From Undibacterium paludis (GTDB lineage: Bacteria > Pseudomonadota > Gammaproteobacteria > Burkholderiales > Burkholderiaceae_D): 64,000 nt of DNA. Below, piece by piece: positions 1 through 9,041 of this stretch (the stretch's first letter is position 1; each line of letters begins with the position of its first letter). The position numbers were made by a program, and so were the translations under genes. Location of the stretch: contig NZ_JAKZHX010000018.1 in NCBI RefSeq assembly GCF_022568815.1, forward strand, positions 1 through 64,000. Reading direction: 5' to 3'. The notes beneath the pieces are model-generated. The model saw only the letters and a list, made by a program, of their open reading frames with translations. It had not been told where the DNA came from and made no database searches.

Positions 1-390
1 TAGGCTGTATGTATTCAGCATCATTCAATCGCCCCGTTAAACCTTCTTTCACTAAGCTCATTTAGCCAGACTTCATAGATCGGTAAACATCTCGCCCAAA
101 AGTCGCGTCTCGTCATACGGAATCTCAGCTTCACTTGCCACAACCCTGTCCTGTAACCCATATTGCTACCTCGTGCGATACAGGCTACTTGGCCATAGAA
201 ACCTACTTCCAACCCGTTCTGTCTGCCCTTGCTTTGAGGTGGGCATTGACGCTCAGTTTGCTGAACATGCTGACTTTTTACTTTTTTGCTCGGGATATTT
301 CTGCGTAGCTCGTGCGGTGCGTGGGGCGTGCCGTTTTGGCTTCGCCGTCGCCGAGTCTGGAAAAACAGTGGGGATATAAAAGAACCATCG
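1..390. other. No confident gene; possible dispersed relic sequence
   Basis: Open frames run across this stretch on both strands (the longest is 21-443 minus, 140 codons). Their translations are basic, low in hydrophobic periodicity and show no domain I recognise, and the longest one runs into the downstream reductase gene. The stretch resembles the non-coding repeat-like sequences that give short hypothetical ORFs in many Burkholderiales genomes. That resemblance is from memory and was not checked. Confidence 0.3.
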
Positions 391-969
391 TCACTCTGAA
401 AACATCGCCCCCACCTGGTCCAGCCAGGTTTTGCGCTTGGCATCAGTGGCGTGGCTGACGGGTGACAGGGCTAGCCACTTTACCTTGCGTACGCCGCACT
501 TGAGCAACGTGCCACGTACCAGTGCTCGTTGAACGGCGTTGCCATACAGCCAGCGATAAGCCCATTTGGGGGTGTTCATGGTTGTCACGATGACTGCCCG
601 CTGGATATGGGTCAGGTGCCCCTTTAAACCTATCCTGGCTGGCTCGTAGGCCCAGCCCTTGGTGAATACCTTGTCGATAAAACCCTTGAGCAGGGCTGGC
701 ATGACTTCCCACCAGATGGGGAAAATGAATACCAGTTGCTGGGCAGCGTCGATGCGGGCCTGGTAGGCTGCAACGGCCGGGTCTGCGCTTTTTCCGCCAG
801 CGTATACGGCCAGGTCGTGGCCGCGCATGATGGGGTCAAAATCTTCCTTATCCAGATGCAGACGGTCCACGGTATGGCCTGCTTGTTCGAGTTGCTGTAC
901 TACGCGGTCGTACAGGGCATGGCAATAACTCCTGGAATAGGGGTGGGCCAGAATGACTAATGTTTGCAT
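391..969 (-). CDS. NAD(P)H dehydrogenase (quinone)-type flavoprotein
   Basis: A 192-residue flavodoxin-fold protein. It opens with the usual first strand and flavin phosphate loop (LVILAHPYSRSYCHALYD). It carries the family signature FPIWWEVMPALLKGFIDKVF at about residues 82-101, found in MdaB, KefF and NQO-type two-electron quinone reductases. Such enzymes bind FMN or FAD and reduce quinones or electrophiles with NAD(P)H in the cytoplasm. A clean AAGGAG ribosome site lies 7-8 bases before the ATG. The Crp/Fnr-type regulator at 1041-1592 lies 71 bp upstream on the same strand, so the two may be co-transcribed. The exact substrate cannot be told. Confidence 0.85.
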   Translation of the reverse strand: MQTLVILAHPYSRSYCHALYDRVVQQLEQAGHTVDRLHLDKEDFDPIMRGHDLAVYAGGKSADPAVAAYQARIDAAQQLVFIFPIWWEVMPALLKGFIDKVFTKGWAYEPARIGLKGHLTHIQRAVIVTTMNTPKWAYRWLYGNAVQRALVRGTLLKCGVRKVKWLALSPVSHATDAKRKTWLDQVGAMFSE

Positions 970-1040
970 GTTTTCGCTCCTTCAAAATTTGTGATGGAGC
1001 GATGATGTATCCCGGGGGACACATCGTCATTAACATATGT

Positions 1041-1592
1041 TCAGGCGGTGCTGTCAGGCGGTATATTTTTTAGCTTGCGGCGGATTCGGCTCAGGTGTAC
1101 GGCGCTCACGCCCAAATAAGAGGCAAGAATGTGTTGGGGGATGCGTTCCAGCTGGTGTGAGTGCGTAGCCTGTAGGTTGAGGTAGCGCTGGGTGGGGGAA
1201 TCTGCAATGGCGCTGGTGTAGAGCTTGACGTAATGAAAAAGCCGCTGCTGTGTCAATGCCAGCAGGTCGGCTTGCAGGGTTGACTCATTCTTGATGCGCG
1301 CCTTAATGATGCTTCCCTCCAGTACGTGCACATGACAGGCTTCCATGGTGATCAGGTGCATGGCACTGGGATTGCCGGACATCAGACTTTCCAGTGAACT
1401 GACGACATCACCTTCAAAGAAGAATTGTGTCGTGGTCTCGCGCCCTTGTGAATCAATGACGTAGAGCCGCGCGGCGCCTTGTTCTATCAGGTATAGTCGC
1501 TGCGCCACTTCACCGGCGCGTAACAGTAGCTGTTGCGCCTCGTAATGACGACGCGTGCCAAGTTCAAGGAAGCAGGTTTGCAGGGCATTCAT
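1041..1592 (-). CDS. Crp/Fnr-family transcriptional regulator
   Basis: A 183-residue protein with an N-terminal cyclic-nucleotide-binding-type beta roll at about 20-120 (VAQRLYLIEQGAARLYVIDS, then FFEGDVVSSLESLMSG). A short C-terminal winged helix follows (IPQHILASYLGVSAVHLSRI at about 150-170). No cysteine cluster for an iron-sulfur centre is visible in the N-terminal part, so an FNR-type oxygen sensor is unlikely. It lies just upstream of the quinone-reductase-like gene in the same direction, so that gene is a natural target or operon partner. The 217 bp before it are AT-rich and shared with the divergent gene at 1810. Confidence 0.85.
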   Translation of the reverse strand: MNALQTCFLELGTRRHYEAQQLLLRAGEVAQRLYLIEQGAARLYVIDSQGRETTTQFFFEGDVVSSLESLMSGNPSAMHLITMEACHVHVLEGSIIKARIKNESTLQADLLALTQQRLFHYVKLYTSAIADSPTQRYLNLQATHSHQLERIPQHILASYLGVSAVHLSRIRRKLKNIPPDSTA

Positions 1593-1809
1593 GGTGAATC
1601 ACCGCATTATTTTTAGCGGTGTGAGGTTGATTGGACAGATTTATGACCGGATAGATAATGATAATATAAGGTAAAAATCAATTGTTTTTCCAGCTTCGCA
1701 GTTCATGGTCATTTCTGGTCTTTTTCACGATCAGTTGAATCGCGCAAAGCTGATTGCTCAGGGTCATTATTCTCATTAATAAACCAATGCGCTCAGGCGC
1801 TGTCAATTT

Positions 1810-2316
1810 ATGTCTATCATATTTCATGGACCACTGAAGGTCCATTTCGGTCAGTTCTATGTCTTGCCTACGGGTTCATGTGGTGTGGAACTGGATGATG
1901 CGTTTCGCGGGCAAGCCAATGGATTGTGCGGCGCGGCTGTGCCGGGGTCACTTTTTCTCATCACGGGGCTGCATACCGGTGAAGTCGAGTTTACCCTAGA
2001 AGTCCTGGATGCTGAGCCGCCTATTGACGACAGATGGGAAGAAATTGTCGAAGTATCTCTGGATGTTGCTGAACTGCCGGTGCTATTGGAGAGTTGGGGT
2101 GGTGATGTGATATGTGAGACTCCTGTTGGCAAGGGATGTTATCGCGTACGCTACTGTGCTCTTGCTATGGATGAAGGCCATGAATCACTGGGCGAGGATG
2201 GAATCGTCGATTTTTATCGCTTGTCCGTCTGGCCATCCCCAAAAACCGGTGATGTCGTCGTGAAGCAGACATCGCAGAGTGCCCGTTACTGGCATGAGAC
2301 TGTGCGTAGTTTTTAG
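1810..2316 (+). CDS. Hypothetical protein, 168 aa
   Basis: I do not recognise this family. It is acidic, soluble and has no signal peptide. The pattern is beta-rich, beginning VHFGQFYVLPTG and ending in a WPSPKTGDVVVKQTSQSARYWH segment. The layout weakly resembles small immunity or ComJ-like beta-sandwich proteins, but this is only an impression. The ribosome site is weak and the start is uncertain. Codon use and the lack of a comparable overlapping frame support a real gene. Confidence 0.6.
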   Translation: MSIIFHGPLKVHFGQFYVLPTGSCGVELDDAFRGQANGLCGAAVPGSLFLITGLHTGEVEFTLEVLDAEPPIDDRWEEIVEVSLDVAELPVLLESWGGDVICETPVGKGCYRVRYCALAMDEGHESLGEDGIVDFYRLSVWPSPKTGDVVVKQTSQSARYWHETVRSF

Positions 2317-2399
2317 GTGCTGCAATGGATTTATTCTGGTCTGCTTGAGTGTCATGGATGTAAAGAAGCAGCAGCCGATTCTTACTTTTTATGGAATAC

Positions 2400-3035
2400 A
2401 TGAAACGACTTCACATCAGTACTCCCATCAGCGTGGATGCGCTCAATCAGATGGTGCCGAATTTGACGGCTTCTCTCCATACGTATCTGATGGTACGCAA
2501 GCGACCTTTATCTGCAAAAACTATCCATCTCCTTTGCATACTGATCAGGGTATGTTGCATACTTGGTTTGCTCTTGTCTTCGCTTCTTTTATATTGGGGT
2601 CAGCCTTTTCGCCCCATTTCGATTCAATTTGGAGTAATGATCTCTTTTCTCGTGCTGCTTTTGCTGTTTTGGGATAGCAATAAAGCGCAGCAAGGGCGGC
2701 TTGCTTTTCGCTCTTCTGTCCTGCATTGGTCCGCAAGAACGAGGGCAAGCGGTATATTGAAGACGGCAAAGAAAAGTGCGCCTTTCCATGCAGAGTATGA
2801 TTTTCGTGGTGATACCGTGGTTTACCACAGGGCTGGTGCAGAGAAAGCAAGTTTTGTCTGGAGCAGAAAACTGACAGGGTTTCTATTGGTTGGGCATGGT
2901 TATACGCTGCTTTTCAAAAAAGAAAAATCCCTGAATCCCTATGCCATCTTTCTGCATGAGGCCGATGACGGTTTGCTGCCATATCTGGAAGAGCTGGGAA
3001 TAAAGAAGCTCGCCATTGCCGCTGGCAATGCCTGA
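2400..3035 (+). CDS. YcxB-like membrane protein
   Basis: About 211 residues. Two adjacent hydrophobic segments (about 44-62 and 70-90, counted from the start used here) are followed by a soluble C-terminal domain. That domain holds the YcxB pattern: a short strand, a tryptophan before a basic turn (FVWSRKLTGFLLVGHGYTLL) and a final LNPYAIFLHEAD segment. The family is found in the inner membrane of many bacteria and its role is unknown. An ATG at 2391 is also possible; the ATG at 2400 is preferred because the sequence just before it is a slightly better ribosome site. No operon partner is clear. Confidence 0.6.
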   Translation: MKRLHISTPISVDALNQMVPNLTASLHTYLMVRKRPLSAKTIHLLCILIRVCCILGLLLSSLLLYWGQPFRPISIQFGVMISFLVLLLLFWDSNKAQQGRLAFRSSVLHWSARTRASGILKTAKKSAPFHAEYDFRGDTVVYHRAGAEKASFVWSRKLTGFLLVGHGYTLLFKKEKSLNPYAIFLHEADDGLLPYLEELGIKKLAIAAGNA

Positions 3036-3053
3036 ATGGGCGGCTGATAAAAC

Positions 3054-3953
3054 CTACCCCAGCCGTTCCAGCACAAAATCCACAAAACTGCGCACCTTGG
3101 CGCTGGGTCTTTTTTCTGGCCGGCGTACGATGTGCAGCGGGCGCGTTGGCAGTTCCCAGTCGGGCATGAGTGTGGTCAACTGACCTGATGCGATGTGTTC
3201 TTCCAGCAGGCTGTCTGCCTGGGCGATGATGCCCAGGCCGTTCAGGGCGGCGGTGAGCAGGGCCTGGCCGTTGTTGCAGACGAATGCGCCTTGTACGGGG
3301 ACGGTGATGCTGTCTTCAGCTTGCGTAAAGCGCCACGCGTGATTGGGTCCCCAGTCGCCAAATGCCAGGCAGTTGTGTTGGGCCAGTTCGGAGGGATGTG
3401 CCGGTGTGCCATGGCGCATCAGGTAGGCCGGGCTGGCGACGGCCAGCATGCGGGCAGGGCGCAGGGAGCGGGCGATCAGGTCGGTGTCATGCAATGCGCC
3501 TGAGCGAATGGCGACATCGACGGCTTCTTCAGCCAGGTCAACGACGCGGTTGTTGAGGGTCAGGTCTATCTTGACCTGTGGGCAGGCGAGGGCATAGGCG
3601 CTGATGACCGGTACCAGTCTTTGTACGCCATAAGAAACCGGCGCGCTGACGCGCAGCAGGCCCTGCGGTACGGCGCGCAGGTTTTCGGCAACCTGGTCGG
3701 CCATTTCCACGCTGGCGATGACGTCGCGGCAGCGCTCCAGGTAGTTGATGCCTATCTCGGTCAGGGCGTGCTTGCGGGTGGTGCGTTCCAGCAGGCTGGC
3801 GCCGAGTTGTTGTTCCAGCGCACGCACATGCTTGCCGACCATGACAGCGGACATGTCCAGTATCTGTGCGGCGGCGGCAAAGCTGTCTGAAGTGGCGGCC
3901 ACGATGAAAACTTCCATGCTGCGCAATTTATCGCTCATCGTCTGTGATTCCAT
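3054..3953 (-). CDS. LysR-family transcriptional regulator
   Basis: A 299-residue regulator with an N-terminal winged helix-turn-helix at about 8-65 (FIVAATSDSFAAAAQILDMS ... LEQQLGASLLERTTRK). A type 2 periplasmic-binding-fold effector domain follows at about 95-295. The sequence is of the subgroup that includes many repressors or activators of small oxidoreductases. It is transcribed divergently from the DUF1330 gene at 4094, with about 140 bp between them, so that gene is the first candidate target. The ATG at 3938 (MSDKLRS) is an alternative start. Confidence 0.9.
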   Translation of the reverse strand: MESQTMSDKLRSMEVFIVAATSDSFAAAAQILDMSAVMVGKHVRALEQQLGASLLERTTRKHALTEIGINYLERCRDVIASVEMADQVAENLRAVPQGLLRVSAPVSYGVQRLVPVISAYALACPQVKIDLTLNNRVVDLAEEAVDVAIRSGALHDTDLIARSLRPARMLAVASPAYLMRHGTPAHPSELAQHNCLAFGDWGPNHAWRFTQAEDSITVPVQGAFVCNNGQALLTAALNGLGIIAQADSLLEEHIASGQLTTLMPDWELPTRPLHIVRRPEKRPSAKVRSFVDFVLERLG

Positions 3954-4093
3954 TCAAAACAAAAAGTTACGAATGTCGTAATGGTAGCAGTATTGAGTCT
4001 GATTCGTGCTTGTTCAATAATTAATCCATGACAGACGCAAGTGCATTGAGGCAGTTGCGTTGACTGTCAGTTTTATGGATAGAGGAGAGCAAC

Positions 4094-4381
4094 ATGGCAG
4101 CTTATGCAATTGGTTCTATGACAGTGAACAATACCGACTGGCAAAAAGAGTACGGTGAAAAAATGCCGGCGCTGATACAAAGACATGGCGGGCGCGTCCT
4201 GGCCAGGGCGCCTGCAACACAGCTTGAGGGCAGTGCTGCTTTGCCTACGGTCGTGGTGATGATCGAGTTTCCATCTACAGCGCAGGCACAGGCCTGGTAC
4301 GATGATCCTGAGCATCAGCCCCTGAAGCAACTGCGCGGCACCGGCGCCAACCTGGAAATGCTGCTGGTGAACGGTCTGTAA
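4094..4381 (+). CDS. DUF1330 domain-containing protein
   Basis: A 95-residue protein of the ferredoxin-like dimeric alpha/beta barrel type. The DUF1330 pattern is clear: YAIGSMTVNNTDWQKEYGEK at the start, a central VVVMIEFPSTAQAQAWYDDP, and the spacing to the C-terminal helix. Members are small cytoplasmic proteins of unknown substrate. A GAGGAGAGCAAC ribosome site lies before the ATG. It is divergent from the LysR gene. Confidence 0.85.
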   Translation: MAAYAIGSMTVNNTDWQKEYGEKMPALIQRHGGRVLARAPATQLEGSAALPTVVVMIEFPSTAQAQAWYDDPEHQPLKQLRGTGANLEMLLVNGL

Positions 4382-4666
4382 GCGCAGGTTGCTGACGTAT
4401 TGTCCTGCTGTGCGAACTTGTCTTGGCGGGGCAGGGGAGGTGGGCTGTGACAGTCCACCCGTCCGCAGTTTTCGTCATGCACGGAAACTAAGATATCATT
4501 CTGAACATAGTTGCGTAGGTGTCATCACGAAGGTGCCACAAACGCATCGCGATTCGGACAGGTCAGCAAAAGCATATTCAGGCAGTCTGCTGGCTGACAT
4601 TGCTGGCACCGTGAACGGTAGCTGGTTCGAATCGCATTTTGTTTAAAAAATCATGAATGATATCCA

Positions 4667-5362
4667 ATGAAATCCAGATTGAAAAAATTGTCCCTGCTGT
4701 TGGCGGCTACTGCCACCTTGTTCAGTACCCAGGCTTCTGCAATGGGCATGTTGAGGTCCAACGACACCCTGATCATGTATGGTCATGTTGAACCTGCCGA
4801 TAGTGAGCGGTTTCGCCAGCAAATGGCCAAGGGCGACATCAGGCAGATCGTGCTCAGCGAAAGCCCTGGCGGTGACATGCGCGCCGCCTATACGATTGCC
4901 GACCTGATCACCAAAAACAATATACATACTGCGGTGCAGGGCAACTGCTATTCTGCCTGCGCCATGATCTTCATGGCGGGTACAGAGCGGCAGATGGTGG
5001 CGGGCAAGAAGCTGGCGAGTACCCGCCTGGGCTTCCATGGCCCGCATAACAAGCAGACCCATGAGGTTGCCAGGGCAGCCATTCCGCATTTGCGTGAATG
5101 GCTGTTGAAGGCAACCAATGGCAAGTTCCCGGAAGAGATACTCGACCGTGCCATGAACATAGACCGCGCCGGTGACATGATGATTTTCTACTACCCTGGC
5201 GAGGGCATGTACAATGACATCCGTTTTTGTACAGAAGGGTCTTTGCGCTGCGAGAGTGTCAAAGGCCATAACGTCGTCAGTGTAGGCGTATTGACGACGG
5301 CAGAGCTGCTTGATCTTGAGAAGCTGTCACCCAAAACGGCGGAAGAGAAAAAGCCGGAGTAA
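4667..5362 (+). CDS. Exported ClpP/crotonase-fold protein (SppA-like)
   Basis: A 231-residue protein with an N-terminal signal peptide (about 1-25, cut near TQASA). The body looks like a ClpP/SDH-type fold: strand VLSESPGGDMRAAYTIADLI gives the oxyanion-type GG turn, and GNCYSACAMIFMAG holds the likely catalytic serine at about residue 100. LGFHGPHNK would supply the histidine. Related exported proteins are annotated as periplasmic ATP-dependent-protease-like proteins although no ATPase partner is present. Protease activity is inferred from the motif only. The 285 bp upstream hold no gene I can support. Confidence 0.7.
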   Translation: MKSRLKKLSLLLAATATLFSTQASAMGMLRSNDTLIMYGHVEPADSERFRQQMAKGDIRQIVLSESPGGDMRAAYTIADLITKNNIHTAVQGNCYSACAMIFMAGTERQMVAGKKLASTRLGFHGPHNKQTHEVARAAIPHLREWLLKATNGKFPEEILDRAMNIDRAGDMMIFYYPGEGMYNDIRFCTEGSLRCESVKGHNVVSVGVLTTAELLDLEKLSPKTAEEKKPE

Positions 5363-5410
5363 GTACAGTTTGCGTCTCTGATTTTCTGGTCTGCATCTGA
5401 ACGGGGGAGT

Positions 5411-5959
5411 ATGTCTGGTCCTGATGAAACAGTCATTGAGCTGAGCAAGTCCAAATTGCGCGGTGTGGTCGCGGGCGCGCTGGTTTTTGTGGCAGCCAGT
5501 ATCTGGATGGTGCAGATGGATGCGGCACAGGTGGCCGAAAAGGGTTTGGTCAATGATGTCGTGATCATGCACGGCATAGGCTGGGCGGGGCTGGTGTTTT
5601 TCGGCCTTTGTGGTTTTGCCGGTTTGCTGAAAATCATTGACCGCAAGCCTGGCCTGGTGCTCAGCCAGGCAGGCATACACGATAACAGCAGCTATCTTGC
5701 TGCCGGCCTGATACCGTGGTCTGACATTACCGGGTTATCTGTGTTTGAAGTGTCTGGCCAGCGTGTGATGGTGGTCAATGTCCGCGACCCTGAGCGCTAT
5801 ATCAGTCTTGGCAGCCTGCCCAAGCGGGCCTTGAAGCGCATCAATCACCGGCTATGCGGCAGCCCAGTCGGTATCGCCTCCAACTCACTGAAACTGGGGT
5901 TTGAAGAGCTGCTCGATACAACGGGCCGCTACCTGCAAAAATATGGCGGCCGCTATTGA
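5411..5959 (+). CDS. STM3941-family membrane protein
   Basis: A 182-residue protein with two transmembrane segments (about 17-33 and 54-74). A soluble C-terminal domain follows with the pattern GLIPWSDITGLSVFEVSGQR, which resembles the STM3941/PH-like family of inner-membrane proteins. The role of the family is unknown. It starts 48 bp after the ClpP-fold gene and could share its transcript. It converges on the phosphodiester-glycosidase gene, with only 9 bp between the stops. Confidence 0.6.
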   Translation: MSGPDETVIELSKSKLRGVVAGALVFVAASIWMVQMDAAQVAEKGLVNDVVIMHGIGWAGLVFFGLCGFAGLLKIIDRKPGLVLSQAGIHDNSSYLAAGLIPWSDITGLSVFEVSGQRVMVVNVRDPERYISLGSLPKRALKRINHRLCGSPVGIASNSLKLGFEELLDTTGRYLQKYGGRY

Positions 5960-5968
5960 GGCTTGCCG

Positions 5969-6685
5969 CTATTTTGCATCCGTGGTTGCCTGCACGACGG
6001 CAATGATGGGGCCAAGGTCAACGGTGGCATCGTTCCTGTTCAGTTCAGTTGAATAGATGCCTGAGATGTTGCCGTCGAGGTAAAGCGCATCCTGGCAATG
6101 CAGTTCATCGCGAAAGAATTGCGCCATTTCATACAGGTTGACCGGCTGCTCGGTGATTACAAACAGGGCCTTGTTGCCGACCACGCCAACGCCATTGCGC
6201 TTGAGGCGTGAAGTAGAATTCTCTTTGAATGCCGGATGGATCACGCCTTTGCGCAGCAGCAGGGGGCCGGACTGTGTCGCCAGTATGGTCTTAGCCGCCA
6301 GTGGTGGGTATTCTGATGATTCAACCACCATCGGGCCGGATTGGGTCAGCAAAAAGACGCCATTGGGCTTCAGGAAAAAATTGCCGTAAGCATCGCCAAG
6401 ATTGAGTGGTGTGAGCTGCTGGCCCTGTTGCACATACAGTCCTACAGGTGAGTAGTCGGCATGATACATGCCGGCATTCATGGCAAAGCGCAATTCTTTG
6501 CCCTGGCCCGCCAGCCAGGTTTTGAGGCGGTCAAACTGCTTGAAGCCACGGTCCTTGTCATCGCGCAGGTACAGTTGTAATTCTTCTGTCGTGGTGTCGA
6601 CGGGGATGACGGTGAAACGCGGGTCGGCAGCCTGGCATGTCAGGCTGAAGAGCAGGCAAAGCAGGGAGGTGGTGATCAATCTCAA
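5969..6685 (-). CDS. Phosphodiester glycosidase family protein
   Basis: A 238-residue exported protein with a signal peptide (MRLITTSLLCLLFSLTCQA). The NAGPA/phosphodiester-glycosidase pattern is visible: LRFAMNAGMYHADYSPVGLY near residue 65, a central NGVGVVGNKALFVI, and ALYLDGNISGIY near the end. The length matches the short YigE-like bacterial members. Characterised relatives remove N-acetylglucosamine from phosphodiesters; the bacterial substrate is not known. Its coding strand matches the two large proteases upstream, but 120 bp separate it from the next gene. Confidence 0.8.
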   Translation of the reverse strand: MRLITTSLLCLLFSLTCQAADPRFTVIPVDTTTEELQLYLRDDKDRGFKQFDRLKTWLAGQGKELRFAMNAGMYHADYSPVGLYVQQGQQLTPLNLGDAYGNFFLKPNGVFLLTQSGPMVVESSEYPPLAAKTILATQSGPLLLRKGVIHPAFKENSTSRLKRNGVGVVGNKALFVITEQPVNLYEMAQFFRDELHCQDALYLDGNISGIYSTELNRNDATVDLGPIIAVVQATTDAK

Positions 6686-6807
6686 AGCGTTCCCCGTTTT
6701 CAGGTAAGCAGCATCATCCCGGCCATTCCGGGGGCTGCCTGCATTTTACCCGCACAGTGTCTTTTTCAGGATAGAACTTGATGGCTTGTTTTTTTGGATT
6801 TTCTTGC

Positions 6808-8718
6808 TTAGCGCATTGCTGTCGATGATAGCTGCATCTGATTATTTTTATAGGTATACAGGGTGATGGCAGCTTGCCGTAAATCGCCGTTTGAATCAAA
6901 AGAAATGCGGCTGGTTATACCGTCAAAGCTGATGATCCGCAAATAGCCAAGATAAGCGGATGGTTCTACCGAATCGGCCTTTATCATGGCGTAGATCAGA
7001 CTGGTGGTGGCGTCATAAGCATAAGGGGCGTAGGTAATCCAGTTTTTGCCAAAACGCTTTTTAAAGTTCTGTTCGAATGAATCAATCAAAGCTATCTTGT
7101 CTGGATATGTTGCGCCAGGGACGCTGCAAAATACTTTATCATCCTGGATACTGTAGTACGCCAGTTTTCCTAGTTCACGAGAACATATCTTTTCCGTGCC
7201 GACGAATTTCGGGAACATGCCTTGTTTCGCCAGTTGCGACAGCAATGGCCCGGCCTGTTCGTCCCGGCCGGTAAAAAAGATCAGATCGGGATTGGCGGTT
7301 TTGAGGGCTGCGATCTCATTATCGAAACTGACGGCATCGAGGGACACGGTTTGCGTGCTGACCAGGGTATTACCATTTTTTTCGGCGACGTCTCTGAAAA
7401 GATTACCTGCGCTCATAGCATAGGAACTGCCGTCACGAATGATAGCGATTTTTTTTGCAGGCAGATTACGGGTCGTTTCTTTGGCCAGCAGGACAAGCGC
7501 AGTTTGTTCGTCCGTGATTGTTCTGAAGGCGGTAGAAAATCCCTGGCGGGTGTATCTGGCGCTTCTGGTTGCAGGTGAAATTTGTGGCACGACCGCTTCA
7601 AAATATACTTTGGACGCCTCAAGGGATGCATTATTGCCGAGATGCCCGACTACACCCTTGACGCCACGAGCCAGCAGACGTCTGGCTGCGAGTGGTGCTT
7701 CCTCAGCATCACCTTTGTCATCCTCAGTGACCAGCTCAAACTTGACCGGGCGCCCCTTGATCACAATATTGGTTGCGTTGGCATATTCGATGGCTAGACG
7801 GGCACCGTTTTCGCTATCGAGTCCCGATTCAGCATATTTGCCAGTTGTTGGCGCTACATGGCCTATGCGTACCACCAGAGGAGCTTGTGAGCCAGAGTCT
7901 GGTGTGGCTGTCTGTGGCGTGCCGGTTTGCTGGGGTTTTCTTTCTGTGTCTGCCCTTTGTGTAGTGGCTGGGCGGCTTTTTTTCTCTCCTCCCTCACCAT
8001 AAATCAGATAGACAGCATTTTCTGCCATCTCTGCAATGTCTTCCCTGGATTTGACGGTTTTTGCCGGCGCCTGGGGTAACAGGTCCCTGACGGCCTTGGT
8101 ACTTGATACCATCGCCAGCAGGTATTGAACTTTTACAGCAAAGTTGACGTTTTGTGCAATCGAGCCTTTCTGCATCATGTATTCGTCACTGAGCTTGGAG
8201 GTGATGACGCCGATGACTGCGCCATGATTATCCAGTAAAGGCCCGCCAGAATTCCCGGACTGTATGGGCGTACTGATCTGCAGGAAACGAATATCGCCGC
8301 CCAGGCCGCTTTCTGCCGTGATGGTGCCATTGGTAAATTTTGATTCCGGCCCCTGTACATCGATATTGGGGAAACCCAGTGTCGAGACATCTGATCCTTT
8401 GCGTGTACGTGGCGAATTGTCCAGGTACAGCGGTGTTGTTTTTTCGTTGATATTGAGGATGGCCAGATCATTGTAGGGATCAACTGCCACAATCTCGGCA
8501 CGATGTGGTTTCTTGTACTGATCAAAGGCAAAGATTTTGTCAAGGTTCCGCACGACATGGTAATTGGTGACCAGGTGCCCGCTCCTGGTGATGGCAAAAG
8601 CAGTTCCCGAAGAAGCGAACTCAGCTTCTTCGGCATGTGCCGGGGAATTGAATACAGTGCTGAAAACGAACAGGCAGAGAAAAACAATGACGCTATTTTT
8701 TTTAAAAAGAGAAGGCAT
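6808..8718 (-). CDS. HtrA-type serine protease fused to type 1 periplasmic binding domain
   Basis: The ATG at 8718 is chosen because it begins a standard signal peptide (cut after AHA, residue 29); an upstream in-frame ATG at 8772 would bury it. The mature 607-residue protein has two parts. Residues 30-210 are a trypsin-like domain with the complete triad His54 (TNYHVV), Asp84 (YNDLAIL) and Ser157 (SGNSGGPLLD). After a Thr/Pro/Gln-rich linker, residues 280-636 form a Leu/Ile/Val-binding-type domain (IGHVAPTTGKYAESGLDSEN, later GVVGHLGNNASLEA). No PDZ domain is visible. It probably acts in the periplasm, and ligand binding may control the protease; that link is inference. It lies downstream of the M50 protease on the same strand. 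Confidence 0.85.
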   Translation of the reverse strand: MPSLFKKNSVIVFLCLFVFSTVFNSPAHAEEAEFASSGTAFAITRSGHLVTNYHVVRNLDKIFAFDQYKKPHRAEIVAVDPYNDLAILNINEKTTPLYLDNSPRTRKGSDVSTLGFPNIDVQGPESKFTNGTITAESGLGGDIRFLQISTPIQSGNSGGPLLDNHGAVIGVITSKLSDEYMMQKGSIAQNVNFAVKVQYLLAMVSSTKAVRDLLPQAPAKTVKSREDIAEMAENAVYLIYGEGGEKKSRPATTQRADTERKPQQTGTPQTATPDSGSQAPLVVRIGHVAPTTGKYAESGLDSENGARLAIEYANATNIVIKGRPVKFELVTEDDKGDAEEAPLAARRLLARGVKGVVGHLGNNASLEASKVYFEAVVPQISPATRSARYTRQGFSTAFRTITDEQTALVLLAKETTRNLPAKKIAIIRDGSSYAMSAGNLFRDVAEKNGNTLVSTQTVSLDAVSFDNEIAALKTANPDLIFFTGRDEQAGPLLSQLAKQGMFPKFVGTEKICSRELGKLAYYSIQDDKVFCSVPGATYPDKIALIDSFEQNFKKRFGKNWITYAPYAYDATTSLIYAMIKADSVEPSAYLGYLRIISFDGITSRISFDSNGDLRQAAITLYTYKNNQMQLSSTAMR

Positions 8719-9041
8719 GTCCAGGTCGTCTTTTAACAATGAGGTGAAGAAAGGATAAAAGGCAGGCGGCAAGTTACAGCCAGTATTGCGTAAAACGGAT
8801 ATGGCAACAAGTATACTTGAGATGACGTGGATTGGTTTTAACCTGCAACAGATATCTTTGCAGATTCTCAGGAGGATTGGTCGTTATCTGTATATGCTTT
8901 CCGCGTGTGTAACGGGCAAGCATGGCAGGGCTCGCTTCGATAGCGTTGACCTGGCAATCCTGATGTCACAACAGCTGCTCTTGAGTACAGTTCAGGTAAT
9001 GGAGAGAAGACTGTCTGAACACGGATTCGTGCACTGCCAGA
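8719..9041. other. Intergenic region between the two protease genes
   Basis: These 323 bp separate the M50 gene from the fusion protease on the minus strand. I see no strong hairpin or clear -10/-35 pair. A plus-strand open frame (8786-9097) overlaps the M50 stop and has no recognisable content. The stretch presumably carries the promoter of the fusion protease. Confidence 0.3.

Noticed and set aside
21-443. 140-codon minus-strand frame at the window start
   Set aside because: It overlaps the reductase gene and has an odd composition without domain. It looks like repeat-derived sequence.
4389-4646. 85-codon frame after the DUF1330 gene
   Set aside because: No ribosome site, no recognisable motif, and a composition unlike its neighbours.
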